From NCBI RefSeq assembly GCF_036898095.1, contig NC_090728.1, positions 83,361,449 to 83,425,448 of the forward strand: DNA of 64,000 nucleotides, written 5' to 3'. Made by a program: the position numbers and the translations under genes. The number at the start of each line of letters is the position of its first letter. Positions within the stretch are counted from its first letter, which is position 1. The notes under the pieces are model-generated. The model had not been told where the DNA came from and made no database searches. It was given only the letters and a program-made list of their open reading frames with translations. This document shows positions 45,837 through 58,690 of this stretch, piece by piece. The stretch comes from Palaemon carinicauda (taxonomy: Eukaryota; Arthropoda; Malacostraca; Decapoda; Palaemonidae).

Positions 45837-46556
45837 GTAAGTTAAGTGGTAACAAGATGTTTTGAGGGAGTTGTATTATCGAGAGGAGAGATACAAGGAT
45901 TCTAGGAGCCTAAAAGATTGGGTAGAATTGTGGAAGACCCATTCATGGGCAAAAACACAGGATTTGCAGCTCTGGTAGATACAGTGTATTATCATTTGAC
46001 AAGTTAGGTTAGGACTGGAAACTGGGTAAATTGGTCATGAAAGATTACCCTGAACTAAAAATCAAACCGAATTCTGAGCTACCACAAAAGGAGTTATTGG
46101 TATTAAATTTTCAGTATAACAAAAACTTAGTACATAGGCTGTTGCAAAAACAAAACCTGGAGTGGAAGTAGTGCTCACATTCCCTCTATAATCACTGAGC
46201 CTAACCTTCTCTTCTAAAATACTAGAATTAACTTCAAGTGAAAGTATTTCAAAAACACTTCTTAGCTTATTACTCCCCAAAAAAATAAATTAGCAAATTA
46301 GCTTGTAATCCCTGAATATAAAGGTTTTTATTTTTTTAGTCGTAATGATAGACTCAACAGAAGGGATTATGATAATATTTGTAATGAGTTAGGTAACAGA
46401 TTAGTCTGATGGGAGTCTCAACATCTTTGAGGCATCCAAGATTTATTAGAAACTAAACGATAATAAAGTTAGTAACCGTTTTTCGTTATAATTTAGTTAT
46501 GCAAATTTAATGACTTATCCATAACCAGATGGGGGAATTGAGAGGTTTATAGGGCT
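45837..46556. other. Intronic DNA, nothing recognised
   Basis: No motif or repeat end found. Confidence 0.4.
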
Positions 46557-47216
46557 ATTATTATTATTATTATTGTTATTACTTGCTAAGCTACAACCAT
46601 AGTTGGAAAAGCAGGATGCTATAAGTCCAGGGGCCCCAACAGGGAAAATAGCTCAGTAAGGAAAGGAAACAAAGGAAAATAAAATATTCTAAGAACAGTA
46701 ACAACACTATAATAAATATTTCCTATGTAAACTATCAAAATATGAAGAAAATAAGAGAAAGAGAAATTAGATAGAATAGTGTGCCCGAGTATACCCTCGA
46801 GCAATAGAACTCTAATCAAAGATAGTGGAGGTCCATGGTACAGAGGCTATGGCACTACCCAAAGACTAGAGAACAATGGTTTTATTCTGGAGTGTCCTTC
46901 TTCTAGAAGAGCTGATTACCATAGCGAAAGTCTCTCTTCTACCCTTACCAAGAGGAAAGTAGCCACTGAACAATTACAGTGCAGTCGTTAACACCTTAGG
47001 TGAAGAATTGTTTGGTAACCTCAGTGTTGTCAGGTGTATGAGGACAGAGGAGAAGCTGTGAAGAATAGGCCAGACTATTTAGTGTAGGTGAAGGCAAAGG
47101 GAACGTGAACCATAACCAGAGAGAAGGATCCAATGTAGTACTGTCTGGCCAGTCAAACGACCCAATAAATCTCTGGTGGTAGTATTTTAACGGGTGACTG
47201 GTGCCCTGGCCAATCT
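46557..47216 (-). mobile_element. SINE with LINE-A-type tail, copy 5
   Basis: Full-length on the minus strand: (AAT)n at 46557-46581 (complement), shared tail, body, and the 5' end GGCCAGGGCACCAGTCACCC (complement of about 47190-47212). Directly joined to copy 6 in the same orientation. Confidence 0.85.
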
Positions 47217-47797
47217 ATTATCATTATCATTACTTGCTAAGCTACAACCCTAGTTGGAAAAGCAAGATGCTATAAGCCAAGGGGCTCCAACAGGGAAAAT
47301 AGCTCAGTGAGGAAAGGAAGCAAGGAAAAATAAAATATCTTAAGAACAGTAACAATATCAAAATAAATGCTTCCTATATAAACTATAAAATCTTTAAAAA
47401 ACAAGAGGAAGAGAAATAGGATAGAATAGTGTGCACGCGTATATCCTCAAGATAAGATTTTCGAGTGTCCTTCTCCTAGAAGAGCTGCTTACCATAGCTA
47501 AAGAGTCTCTTCTACCCTTACCAAGAGGAAGTAGCCACTGAACAATTACAGTGCAGTAGTTAACCCCTTGGGGGAAGGAAAATTGTTTGGTAATCTCAGT
47601 GTTGCCAGGTATACGAGGACAGAGGAGAATAAGTAAAGAATAGGCCAGACTATTTGGTGTATGTGTTGGCAAAGGGAAAATGAACCATAATCCGTGTGAA
47701 GAATCCAATGCAGTACTGTCTGGCCAGTCAAAGAACCCCATAACTCTCTAGTGGTATTATGTGAACGGGTGGCTGGTGCCCTGGCCAACCTTCTACC
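47217..47797 (-). mobile_element. SINE with LINE-A-type tail, copy 6 (internal deletion)
   Basis: Same family and orientation as copy 5, immediately next to it, with a short degenerate AAT-like tail (ATGATAATGATAAT). About 90 bp of the body are missing around 47450. The 5' end GGCCAGGGCACCAGCCACCC is at about 47770-47790 (complement). Confidence 0.85.
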
Positions 47798-49100
47798 AGG
47801 GTAGAAGAGGAAACTCGAGCCACGGCCCTGGGAAGCCATGGTGATGGGGCATGATATGGGTTCACTGCTCCAGCCTCATGCACCTAGAATGTGCATCCAA
47901 CATGGAGCCATGGTTGAAAGCCACACGTCACTGTTCAGTACTTCTTCCTGTCCTTCTTCCCCCTCTTCCTCTTAGACTAAGAGAAATCATGGTCAGAGGA
48001 TGTAGAGGATGAATCAGAAGAACAATGAGCATGCTTCTTCTTCCTGACTCTTACCTCAGGCTCTGTTAGCAGAGTAGTCGAGGTATAAGTAACCAACACG
48101 ATGATGTTCCCCTAGGGAACACAGTTTGTTCCCAAAGGAATCACAACACTGGGATACACGATCACAGGAGAGATGGAAGGCACACTAACAGGGGTTCCGC
48201 GATATGGTAACAAGCTGGGTCACAGGCAAAGGTAAAGACACAGACAGAGCAGGGTTAACAGGCCTTGGGCCTTTAGGCACAAGGATCGGGGTGACGGGCA
48301 CTGGGGAAGGGGTGGCTAACACAGGGTTGACCGGAGTAACCCCGCCCACAGGAGCAAAACACACATTTGGCCCTGAGACTGACTCACACCCACACTTAAG
48401 CTTTACATACCTCAGATGCTGGAACTTTCCCTGATGCTACAGGTGTCACTTTATGAGCCTTGACAGTTCTTTTGGGCTTGGGGGGGGGGGCACCTGGGTC
48501 ACTAACTATGGGGGGACACCTGGGCCCCTAACAATGGGGGACCACCACGCCTTTCACCACTGGCATCATGACGGGAGACACTGGCACCGGGAAAACCAGG
48601 GGAGAGGTAGTCTTAGCTACTAGCCCCGTCAAAGTGATAGCGGGCCTACCTGAAAGACCTACGGAAGTCTAACACTTTCTTAGGTTAAAGTTGTGGTCAG
48701 TGGTCTACACATAGACAGGTGAGGAGCTTCAAGCTTCCAAAGGGGTGAAGCAAATACTGTGGAAACCCTATACTGTATACCCCGGAAACCTGAAAAGCCC
48801 ACAAATGCAGGTCCTGATGCATACTCTCTGGGGACTGAATCAAGGGTGTATGCACAGCCAGCGGCAGCATATGCACCCACTGAGGAGATGGAGAATCAAA
48901 AGACTTCTTCAGTTTTTTCTTGGGTGCTGCCAAGACAGACACCAGCAAAGGCTTGGCTATCTTCTTCCCCATCAGTTGTATGCCTGCCACTTCACAGGAG
49001 GCCACGACCTCCAAACGTTACATAAGGATGATTGCGAACAATGATGCCGCCTACAAGAAGCACAGAAAGTGTGGATCTACAGTCGGTTTACTCATAAACT
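47798..49100 (-). pseudogene. Gag-like remnant of a DIRS-type element
   Basis: On the minus strand the 5' part reads KPTVDPHFLCFL (about 49050-49090) and, with a shift, CSQSS, matching the DPHxLCxxCRG module at about 16800. Downstream come Pro/Thr/Val-rich stretches (about 48200-48650) and a basic stretch KRKRGKKDRKK (about 47940-47975) next to acidic/Ser runs. No RT or recombinase follows, so it is an isolated piece. A 10-G homopolymer lies at about 48480-48490. Confidence 0.5.
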
Positions 49101-51191
49101 TGTTGCAACATCCAACTTTTCCCTGGCAAATACGGATCTCTGGCATCACATTCATTAACACTTACAACCAGCACTTGCTTCCTGAAAAAAAAAAAAATTA
49201 AAATTAGAAAGTTCGATCAGGGAGCAAGGAGTACATCTGTACTCTATTGCAATCAAAAGCAAAGTGAGGCAAATTCAAGCTTGTAAGGAGGTGGGATTTC
49301 TTGCCTGCTCCGGCACCAGTTGATTAACACTTCCTTTAACAATTCGAAAGAGAGTTCCAGTTCTCACTGAAAACCTCTCCCTATCAAAAGTACAATGGTT
49401 TTTATTTTCCGTATAAACAAACAGCTGAAGCGGTATTATTAGTCTAGATACTTGCAAGTTTTGAATAAACCTCCATTTAACCCTTTCTTAGTCAATAAAT
49501 AACACTGAACTGCATTATTAGCTGTACCAGAAACCATGCAGTGTGAATATGAAATGCATTTTATGTAAACCTGAATTACCAATTCAATATTTTCCTATTA
49601 TCAGAAGATAATACAGTGGTTCTTATCTAAAACTAATAACTTCATTTAGGTATCTAGCAACATAAATGTAAACTGATAAATTGATTAATCCTTATTTGAA
49701 GTTGAAACTTTCTATCTAATCTTATCTATCTTTTCATACCATATTAATCTAGTAGGAAGATAGGGGTGCCATGCACTCCTATAATACAGTTTTTAACCCG
49801 ATTTTTCACAATCCATTAGGTCTGTGGGAATGGAATTTCCTTTGTTCCCCCTTCCAAATAATGCCCCATGTGGGTCATTGAGCCCTTTTTTTTTGGCTAT
49901 TTTGGATTTTTTAGGATGCAAAATTTAGGGGTAATGGCAATATAAAGGGCATTTTCCCATGCGAAAAAATTAGTTGCAGGTACGTATTAGGTATTATTAA
50001 ATTGGTAATATCCTGCACTTTCACAAGACCTCATTAGCTACTCAAGTAGTGTATAGACAATATCATCAGGGTCAAAAGATAACAATAAAGGGACGCCAAT
50101 TTAAAATTCTTACCCGTCTACATTGTTATCCACCCTGCACCTAAGTAAACACATCTATTGGATAACTTTGCTTGGTGGGAAGTGTAAATGTGTAGGCCAT
50201 TTTTAAAACAAAAAGAATTATTTAACTTGTGTACAAAGTTAATATCATTACAACCGTTACTGAGGGATTAAGTTAGGGTTTGAAACAGGGCAGGTTAGGC
50301 TGAAAAAATTACCGTTAAACAAAGACTTGTTAGTCTTCTGAGCTTTCACAATAGTAGATAATGACATTAAAAGCTTTTCAAGCTCATGACTATCAAAATT
50401 AATTAGTTGGGAGTGTAGTAAAGTTAACAGCTGTAGTGGCATTATAAATCACAATTAACTTTAAAATGAACTATTCCAGTCCCCTGATTTTCCACTTGAA
50501 CTAAAAGCAAGCTTACTCTTATGCTTTGAACTTTAATTTAATCATTAACCATGAACATACTTTCCAAAGAGGAACAGCGAGGATCTTTCTTTCCTCACAA
50601 TAAATCTCTAAATTTAAAAATAGTACCTGGCACAGGATAAGCAGAGAATATGGATCATGATCACAAAAAAAAAAAAAAAATCCTTTGAAAAAATTATGCA
50701 GAAATTCATAACAAATGCAGGAGAATACCTCTTTAAACCACTAAAAGAAATAGTGCACATCAACTTGGTGTCATGTTAACCTCAAGATTTAAGATGATAT
50801 GACATGCAAAACATGCTATTGTCATTAGACTTCATTTGTCTTTAATTGAGAGGTATTATTATATTGGAAGGAAAGAAAATAGGTAATCTTTCAATTTTTA
50901 AGAAGTTACTTGAACAAAACCAAGCTTCCAGGAACGAAAACAATATGAACATCATAGGAGATTCATAGAAAAAATAAATATTTCACACTGCAAATCTACC
51001 AGTTGGGTAGCAATCATTTCACTTGATACAAAGTTTTTCCGTAAGAGAACTATCTACACAGATTATGAGGCAAAACTAGTAATACATATTCATTTTACTG
51101 TATCATTAATAAATTGGAAAGCATATATTGTAAAAACATCTACATTCTAATCAAACATAACTCAAATAAATTCTTTGCACCCTCAATTTAC
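49101..51191. other. AT-rich intronic DNA, nothing recognised
   Basis: Left of exon B. No coding, repeat or RNA gene signature seen in about 2 kb. Confidence 0.45.
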
Positions 51192-51280
51192 CTTGACAAT
51201 ACTTGTGAGAAGAGAGCTGTATGATAGTCAACCATATCTTGAGTAGCAAAGAAAATAATTATTTTCCTCTCATCGCCATA
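51192..51280 (-). CDS. Ddx31: DDX31/Dbp7-like RNA helicase, exon B (motif IV)
   Basis: An 89-nt exon, phase 0 at its start, leaving two bases (AG) at its end. It has acceptor TATTTTTCAG and donor GTAAAT. It reads YGDERKIIIFFATQDMVDYH then TALFSQVLS. IIFFAT is motif IV of the second helicase lobe; the DMVDYHxxLFxQxL continuation is typical of DDX31/Dbp7 (insect proteins have MATQEMVNYH, human VEFHYSLF). Joins in frame to exon A upstream and exon C downstream. Confidence 0.88.
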
Positions 51281-52558
51281 CTGAAAAATAAGATTATAAC
51301 AATTACATACAACCAAAGACCAGTAAAATAGAAAATAAATATATTGCAATAATCTAACTTGAGGTTTCTTTATTTTTCGAACGACAGTATAAAATTTCTT
51401 AGGAGAAAGTTTTCATGACAATTGTCTAATATTCCTTTCAATAGCTGAAGGGCATACAAACATTGCTGATGGATTTTAATTGTATCATTTAATATTTACA
51501 GGTAACAGTACTAAATATACATAAGAAATATGAAATTTAGTATTATTGTACCTATTTCAAAAACAGTATAACATGATCACCATGAAAGCTGCTTTGTTAA
51601 TGCAGCAATCAATTTTGTTTTAAGTTAAATACTATAATTCAGCATTCCCCTTCAACACGACAAGTACGATGTCTTCTTTCCAAGAGTTATTATCATCACT
51701 ATTATTATTGAAGTTACATGTAGAATGATAAGGAATCTTTCTAAAATGAGACATAAAAGGGAGCAGGAATAATTTGTAGTTAGAAATACAATATAGCCAA
51801 GAAGAAAACAAAAGGAAAGCATAAATAGTAACATAGAGAAAGCATCATTTATTGTGTTACAACTGCAAACAACATAAGAGTAGACATAGTCCAATGTCAT
51901 AGACCTCACACAAAGGCCACTAGTTTCAAACACAAGAAAGGAACCCACAGAGTATTGTATTTGCAATGTTTATGATACAATAAATTTTTTCAATATACAA
52001 ACACATTATTATAGGTTGTCCTAATCACCATGAAATAACTCCCCAAGCATTCACAAAAGATCAGAATAAATTTCCTCGCTCCATGTGGCTTGACCTGATG
52101 GGCCGAATCCTATTCTTCATTTGTTTATGTCCCATACGAGGAAAGAATGCATGCATGATTTGGGGGTGAGAATGTATTAAGGGATTACACACTGAAAAAG
52201 AGTATTCTTGCACCAAGAAAAGTAGCTTTTTCAATAAAAGTTATTTCATTAGCTACTGAGGTTAGGTAGACAAGAGCGATGCCCACAAAGAAGAGCAGTA
52301 ATTGCCGAAAGGCATCACTCAAGTCTCTCGCTGGAGCAAAGGCTAGTGTCTCATGGTGCACGCAGAGGTAAAGTAGCAGTCATACACATGGTACTCACCC
52401 TGTTGGGGGCCATGTGGTTTTAAATAACATATTAAGAGAGGAAATGTTTAACAACAGTTACCTTTTTAATCCTTGCATATCGTAACTCAAGATTGGGTTT
52501 ATATGTTCGTGAGCAAAGACTTTTAAATAAAACTGAGTGAGGCTGGATTATGGTTTTG
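51281..52558. other. Intronic DNA, nothing recognised
   Basis: Start of the 11,841-bp intron. No repeat ends or coding block. Confidence 0.4.
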
Positions 52559-52587
52559 CTATTATTATAATTATTATTATTATTATA

Positions 52588-52636
<49 letters not shown>

Positions 52637-52726
52637 TTACTATTTAATATTTTCATTATTTATTAATAATTTCTATTAATAATTAATAACTATTATCAAT
52701 ATTAATTATTATTATTGCTGTTATCA

Positions 52727-52761
<35 letters not shown>

Positions 52762-54260
52762 TACTATTAATCATCATCATAGTAGAATACTATAAGCCAA
52801 AGGGCTCCAACAAGGAAAATAACCCAGTGAGGAAGGGAAATAAAGAGACAAATAAACTGCACGAGAAGCAACGAAAAATGAATATCGAACCCCTTAAGAT
52901 CCGTGAAAACATTAAAATATATGTACCGGTATCACATATAAACTATGAAGAGAGACTTATGACAGCCTGTTCAACATAAACAACATAAAATCATTCACTG
53001 CAAGTTTGAACTTCTGAAGTTCCACCCATTCAACTGCCTGATTAGGAAGAACATTCCAAAATCTGGTCACAGCTGAAATAAAACTTCAAGAATATTGTTT
53101 AATAATTAACTAAATATCTGTTACAGTACTGTACTACATACAGAATGGTACAGTCTGGAAAGATCAGAATACAAATGATAGTCAGAATCATGAAAATCCT
53201 CATGCAACATGCATAAAGAACTAACTGAACGACAGTGGAGGAGATAAATATCAACATCAGTTATAAAAAAAATCAACAGACAGCAGGTTTTTGTAAAACA
53301 AATTAAGATAAGATTTAGCAGCTGAAGACCAGACAGGTAAACAATACTTGAAACAAGAGAGAATAAAAGAATTAAAACATTTCTTCAAAACAAAAATCTT
53401 AAAAAAAAAACTTTCACAAAAAGTAAATATTTTTGTGCAATTGAAGAAGACAAAATATGTTTCTCAAAAGTAAACTTGCAATCAAGAAACACACCTAAAA
53501 TTTCAAGACATATAGAGTTAAAGAAACATTATCAATGCCAAGATCTAGATGTTGACGATCTGCTATACTCAACCTACTTATAATCATAATTTAAAGTTTT
53601 GTTAGGGTTCAACTTCATGCTCCATAATTTGCACCATGAAATAATTCTAGCTAGATCTCTATTAAGAGAGTCAACCACCCCAGATCTAAAATCAGGTGAT
53701 GTAATTGAAGCAAATGGTGTAGCATCATCTGCACATGCAAGATGCTAGTTTTCTAACCTAAACCCCATATTATGTGACAAAAAGTAATGGGCCATGAACA
53801 CTCACCCAAGGAACACCACACATCACGTTCTTATACTCGCTATGGTGCCTATCAACAATCACTCTTTTATGATCTATTGCTTATAAATTCAATAATGATA
53901 CTAAGGAAAGACTCCCTTGCTCCCAATTGTTCGAGTTTGAAAAAGTGTCATAAATAACACAGTCAAAGGCAGCACTAAAATCAAAGCCAATTATACAAAC
54001 ATCCTGACCACAATCAATGGATTTTTAAACAGCATTGGAAATGGTAAGAAGGGCATCACATGCTCCAAGCTCTTTGCAAAAGCCAAATTGCACACAAGGG
54101 AATAAATTATTACCTTCAGTATAAACATTTTGACGTTTTGACAAAAGGCATTAAAAACCTTCGGATAATGTGGGAGTTATAAAAACTGGACAGTAATCAG
54201 AAGGGCTAGAGATACCACAAACACAATTACCTAATGGAGTAACAATACCAATTCTTCATG
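52559..54260 (-). pseudogene. LINE family A, second copy, degenerate
   Basis: Minus-strand counterpart of 700-2292. The tail (GGAGCCCTTTGGCTTATAGT, complement of about 52790-52809) abuts an expanded (AAT)n region (52559-52765). C-terminal block about 52995-53090: FISAVTRFWNVLPNQAVEWV then ELQKFKL. Catalytic site about 53715-53760: ACADDATPFAS, with Tyr of YADD changed to Cys, then RDLARIISWCKLWSMKLNPN. Upstream relics match 790-1010 of the first copy. Many lesions. Confidence 0.82.
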
Positions 54261-54689
54261 TAGTGTTTAAAGATCAGAGAAGTGTATATTTTGTGGACTT
54301 CGTGGGCTTATCTTTTTATTTACTTGTGTAGGGATAGTGATCATTTGTCTAATACAGGAGAAAGATTGTGTTCTTTGCCTTTGCTGCTCATGGCATGGGA
54401 GAGGACAAACCTGTAGCCCTTTATGGCCAAGATGGACTATTGAAGGTCCCCTTTAGGAGGAAGCCATGTACTAATAAAGTCATACAGGCCTCATTAACAT
54501 CTCTTTTAAGATGCCCTGTCATGGGATATTCATTACCCTTCCTTTAAGAGTTATATTGGTATGGTAGCATCCTCTAAGTGATGGAACTCAGGGAGAGAGA
54601 AAGGGGACTCATCGGCAAAAGGACAACCACAGTCAACATAAGTGGGTACTTGAAAAGGATAATAATTTTGAAAAGGTGAATGTAGATGA

Positions 54690-55669
54690 CCCACTCAAAC
54701 ATACGATATTACTCGAAGATAAGACTTACCAGAAATCCAGGAAAATTGCAATCAAAGGGAATTATAACAGAAAAAGAATATAAAGAGGTATATGCAACAG
54801 GTACAAGACCGTGAATTTTATATGGATTGCCTAAGATACACAAAGAAAATATTCCTATTAGACCAGCAATATCAGTTAGAAAAACACCATTGTACGCTTT
54901 CTCAAAATTCCTAATACAATTCATAGAAAACTTCACTTTTAATGAGTATACTTTAAAAAACAGTATGCAGCTTATAGATGACTTAAAGAATATACAGATA
55001 AATAGTGATAACTATATGGTCAGCTACGACATAGAATCCCTTTACACTAATGTGCCAGTTGAAGAAACAATTAATATAATACTTGAGCAAATAAATGATG
55101 AAAATATGGTTAGGTATGTAGGCAAAGAAGAACTCAAACAAATGTTGAAACAAGCAACAGATAACAGCTACTTCATGTTTAATGACGACTACTATAAACA
55201 GAAATATGGGTTGGCAATGGGACAACCTCTTAGTGCACCCTTAGCAAATGTCTTTCTATGTTATTACGAAAAGAAATGGTTAGAACAATGTCCAATAGAT
55301 TTTAAGTCTATATTTTACAGACGGTATGTGGATGACACATATATAATATTTGAGAAAAAAGAGCATGCTGAACAATTTTTTACTTATTTAAATTCTCAAC
55401 ATCCCAAGATAAATTGCACGAAAGAGGAAGAAGAAAACCATAAATTACCATTCTTAGATATAATGTTGGAAAGAGAACAAAGTACTATTAATACTGCAGT
55501 ATTCAGAAAGGAAACTTATACTGGAGTAGGCCTAAATTTCACCAGTTTTACATTTCACCGCTTTAAACTGAATGCGTTTTCAACTTTTCTATACAGCGCA
55601 TGGAGAATTTCTAAAACATATATCAAATTTAATATAGAAATCGAATTTTTACGTACATTTTTTTTTTAA
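54690..55669 (+). pseudogene. Penelope-like element reverse transcriptase
   Basis: Penelope RT signature in order: LYGLPKIHKENIPIRPAISV (about 54815-54875), MVSYDIESLYTNVPVEETIN (about 55015-55075), YYKQKYGLAMGQPLSAPLAN (about 55190-55250), catalytic YRRYVDDTYIIF (about 55316-55351), and LPFLDIMLERE (about 55446-55478). An in-frame TGA (about 54811-54813) precedes the core. The frame ends at 55669, where a run of T probably caused a frameshift. The GIY-YIG part follows. Confidence 0.9.
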
Positions 55670-56260
55670 TAATGGATACCCAGCTGAAATATTTAATAGT
55701 CAATTAAAGAGGTTCTTAAACAACATCTTCATACAAAAGCCCATTACAAGTACTGTAGAAAAAGAGACTGTATATCTAAAACTGAATTATCAAGGAGAGC
55801 AATTATGCAAGGTGATAAATAAAGAATTAAAGATAATAATGAATCAACTTTTTCCAAAGATCAACGTAAAAATTTTTTTATAACAACTTTAAAATGAAAA
55901 ACTTTTCCATCACAAAGACAAAACTCCTTCTAACTGGTGTTCTGACATTGTTTACAAGTATGAATGTGCAGTTTGTAATAACTGCTATTTGGGTTCTAGC
56001 AATAGGGCCCTAGCTGTCAGAGCATCGAAACATAAAGGGAGAAGTTACAGAACAAAAAAGATCCTTGCTGGGCCCCTCCAGTCATCCGTGAGGGACCACT
56101 CAGAAAACATTTGTAACAAGCAGGTAAATCTACAAGAATTTTCCATTGTATTTAGAGGGAATTACCAATCTGAAATTTGAATCGCTGAAAGTTTAGTAAT
56201 TAAGACCTTAAAGCCAACTTTAAATAATGAAACCTCGAGCTTTCCATTGAAATTGTTTCA
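55670..56260 (+). pseudogene. Penelope-like element linker and GIY-YIG endonuclease
   Basis: After a frameshift the linker reads NNGYPAEIFNSQLKRFL and ELKIIMNQLFPKINVKI. After another shift (about 55880-55920) the endonuclease reads DIVYKYECAVCNNCYLGSSN, RASKHKGRSYRTKK, SSVRDHSENIC and IAESLVIKTLKPTLNN. The VYKYxCxxCxxxYxG start and the later ESL..KPxLN block are usual for Penelope GIY-YIG domains, including the CxxC pair. The element is recent enough to be read but non-functional. Confidence 0.88.
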
Positions 56261-56476
56261 AGTATTTATTATTTTATTTATGTTTTTAGTCTAATTCCAA
56301 TTATGGAATTCACTCCATGAAGTGCTATTTATATTAGAAAACTTTTTAGGTAAATACTGTAACTTAAATTTTTTGTTTTTAACTTTCGATGTTGTAAAAC
56401 TCTACTTTTCTCTGTTCGCTATGTATATGAATACTATAAGTATTTGTTAAAGTAAAAAAAAAAAATATTTTTGCAG

Positions 56477-56506
56477 CTGATGATGGGTTAAGGAATGTAC
56501 CCGAAA
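56477..56506 (+). ncRNA. Hammerhead-ribozyme-like core downstream of the Penelope-like element
   Basis: CTGATGA (56477-56483), a possible helix II (GGGT at 56485-56488 pairing with ACCC at 56499-56502), then GAAA (56503-56506). These are the two invariant strands of the hammerhead core in correct order. Penelope-like elements are known to carry hammerhead motifs in their terminal repeats. I could not identify a convincing helix III and cleavage triplet, so activity is not claimed. Confidence 0.5.
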
Positions 56507-56523
56507 GCTTCATTGGAATAAAA

Positions 56524-56845
56524 GTAGTGAAAAAAAGTCCAATCTATTCACACTTAGCACAAATCAGTCCAGAGGTAACGGAGAGAAACCGGAATTGAAA
56601 AGATACACCACCACTCAATGTGGCAATTTCTTTACATACAAAATAGCAAATACTTTGAATAGACTTCCAGCAGATGTAGTAAACAGTAACACAGTAAACA
56701 AGTTCAAGAATAAGTTGGATAAGTTCATAAGAAAAAACTCTAAATGCCTGAACTAAATAGCTCTACAAAAGAGTAAATGGAGTCTCCACCGATGGACTAA
56801 GAAGTCTTTGAGACATCCAAAATCCTTGTAACTCTTTGTATCTAA
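56524..56845 (+). mobile_element. LINE family C (CR1-like), 3' end
   Basis: Reads LKRYTTTQCGNFFTYKIANT, LNRLPADVVNSNTVNKFKNK, LDKFIRKNSKCLN and a stop. This is the C-terminus of CR1-like ORF2 proteins. The 3' UTR has AAGTCTTTGAGACATCC, often seen after such genes. Confidence 0.75.
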
Positions 56846-57079
56846 GAAAACAACTGACTGACATCATGTCCATGTTCTATCAATTAGAAATAAGGAACAA
56901 AAAAGTCATAGATGATGTAGAAAATGGGATTAGTATCCAAGAAATACAAACTAAGGTGAAATCAAGAACAGAACCTACCGACAAAAGCAGAGAGTTCATG
57001 AAACCCACTAGAGGAAGGGTAGCTAAGGCCAAGAGGACTAAACAACAGTATAGAAATGTAACTACCATCAAAGTAAATT

Positions 57080-58690
57080 TATAAAAAAGATAGACTACAG
57101 ATGGTATAACTGGATAAAACTGAAGGAATACACCAAGAATTTTGAATTCAGCGGAATAGGGTACATAGATACACAATGGGACTCCTTTGTAGAAATATGT
57201 AAAGAAAAAAGGGCTAAATGTTTACGGCATAAAAAAAATTTACCAAGTGGAACTCCACAACCTAAGTGGTTCAACAGAGAAATAGCCAATGTAATAAGAA
57301 GTAGAGACAGCAAACACGAATCAATGGGTCCACAGCATTCAATTCATGAAATTTCTAAGCACAAGAAGTTAAGCTGAAAAGTAGATAAACTAGTTAGAAA
57401 GGCCAAGAACAATGAAGAAAAAAAAAAAATAATTTTTTGCAAATGTAAACAGTAGAAAACCAATTAAAAACAACATTAGCCCATTAAGAGACTCGGAGGG
57501 TAATCTTAAAACAAATGATTTGGAAAAAGCCGAACTCACGAATGCCTATTTCACAACTATATTCATTAGAGAAGAATCAACAACCCTCCCTGAAACTACT
57601 ATCAAATATAAAAGGCCAAAATCACTCAATACAATCACCTTTACCATGGATGATCTCAAAAAGAAAATAAAAGGACTCGGTAAGTCTAGGGCACCATGTC
57701 CAGAAGATACTGATAGAGATTATAGAACTAGAAGAAGATAAACCCTACCCTTTTACATATTCTGAAAGACAGCCAACGAGAGAGGGGCACCAAAAGGATG
57801 GAAACTAGGCAATGTTCCTTCAATCTACAAGAAGGGACCAAAAGAAGAACCTAACAACTACAGACCTGTGTGTCTAACTTCAGTGCCTAGAATAATTTTT
57901 TAATCAATTATAGTAGATTCAACAGCAGAACATAACAGAAAAAACAACCATCTCATAGACAGCCAACCTGGTTTTAGACAAAAGAGATCATGTGTGACAA
58001 ATCTGTTGGAAATTTTCCACATGTTTAGCATTTATGACAAAAGCAGGGCAATAGACATCATATACCGACTTTCAAAAGGCTTTCGACAAAGTTCCTCATA
58101 AGGAATTAAGGGTCAAAATTAGAGCACTGGGCTTCATTGATGAGCCAGATGAATGGATTGAAAATTGGCTAACAAATAGAACACAAAGAGTTGTAATGAA
58201 TGGAGAAAATTTAGAGTGGGCAGCTGTTACAAGTGGAATACCTCAAGGACCCATCCTTAGATCATTGTTATTTCCGATCTACATTAACCACAAAGATTTA
58301 GGATTCACTAGTAGAATAGCCAAACTTGCTGATGATACTAAACTAGGCATAAATGGTGCAAACTCAGAAGACATAGAAGCTTTAAGAGATGATCTAATGA
58401 AGCTAATGGTCCAGAAAATGGCAAATGCCTTTTAACTGTGGGAAATTTGAAGTCATGCACACAGATTATAGTAACCCACAAACAGATTACTCACTGCTGC
58501 GTAATGAAATAGAAAGTGTGGACCAGGAGGAAGATCTCGGTATTATTATCAGCAAGGATTTGAAGTTCACCAAACAGAGCATAAAAGCTGATAAGGAAGT
58601 ACAAAAACTATTGGGGTACACAAAGAGAGAATTCAAATACAGAAACAAAGACACTGTACTACAGCTGTACACAATCTCTAGGGATCCTTC
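57080..58690 (+). pseudogene. LINE family C (CR1-like), RT region, truncated at both ends
   Basis: Linker: PKWFNREIANVIRSRDSKHE, KVDKLVRKAKNNEE, FFANVNSRKPIKNNISPLRD, EKAELTNAYFTTIF. RT: KKGPKEEPNNYRPVCLTSVP (about 57832-57890), SQPGFRQKRSCVTNLLEIF (about 57962-58018), RLSKGFDKVPHKELR (motif A region), TSGIPQGPILRSLLF (about 58230-58274) and KLADDTKLG (about 58322-58348, FADD changed to LADD). Ends at about 58690 without the C-terminus. At least three frameshifts. Confidence 0.82.
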
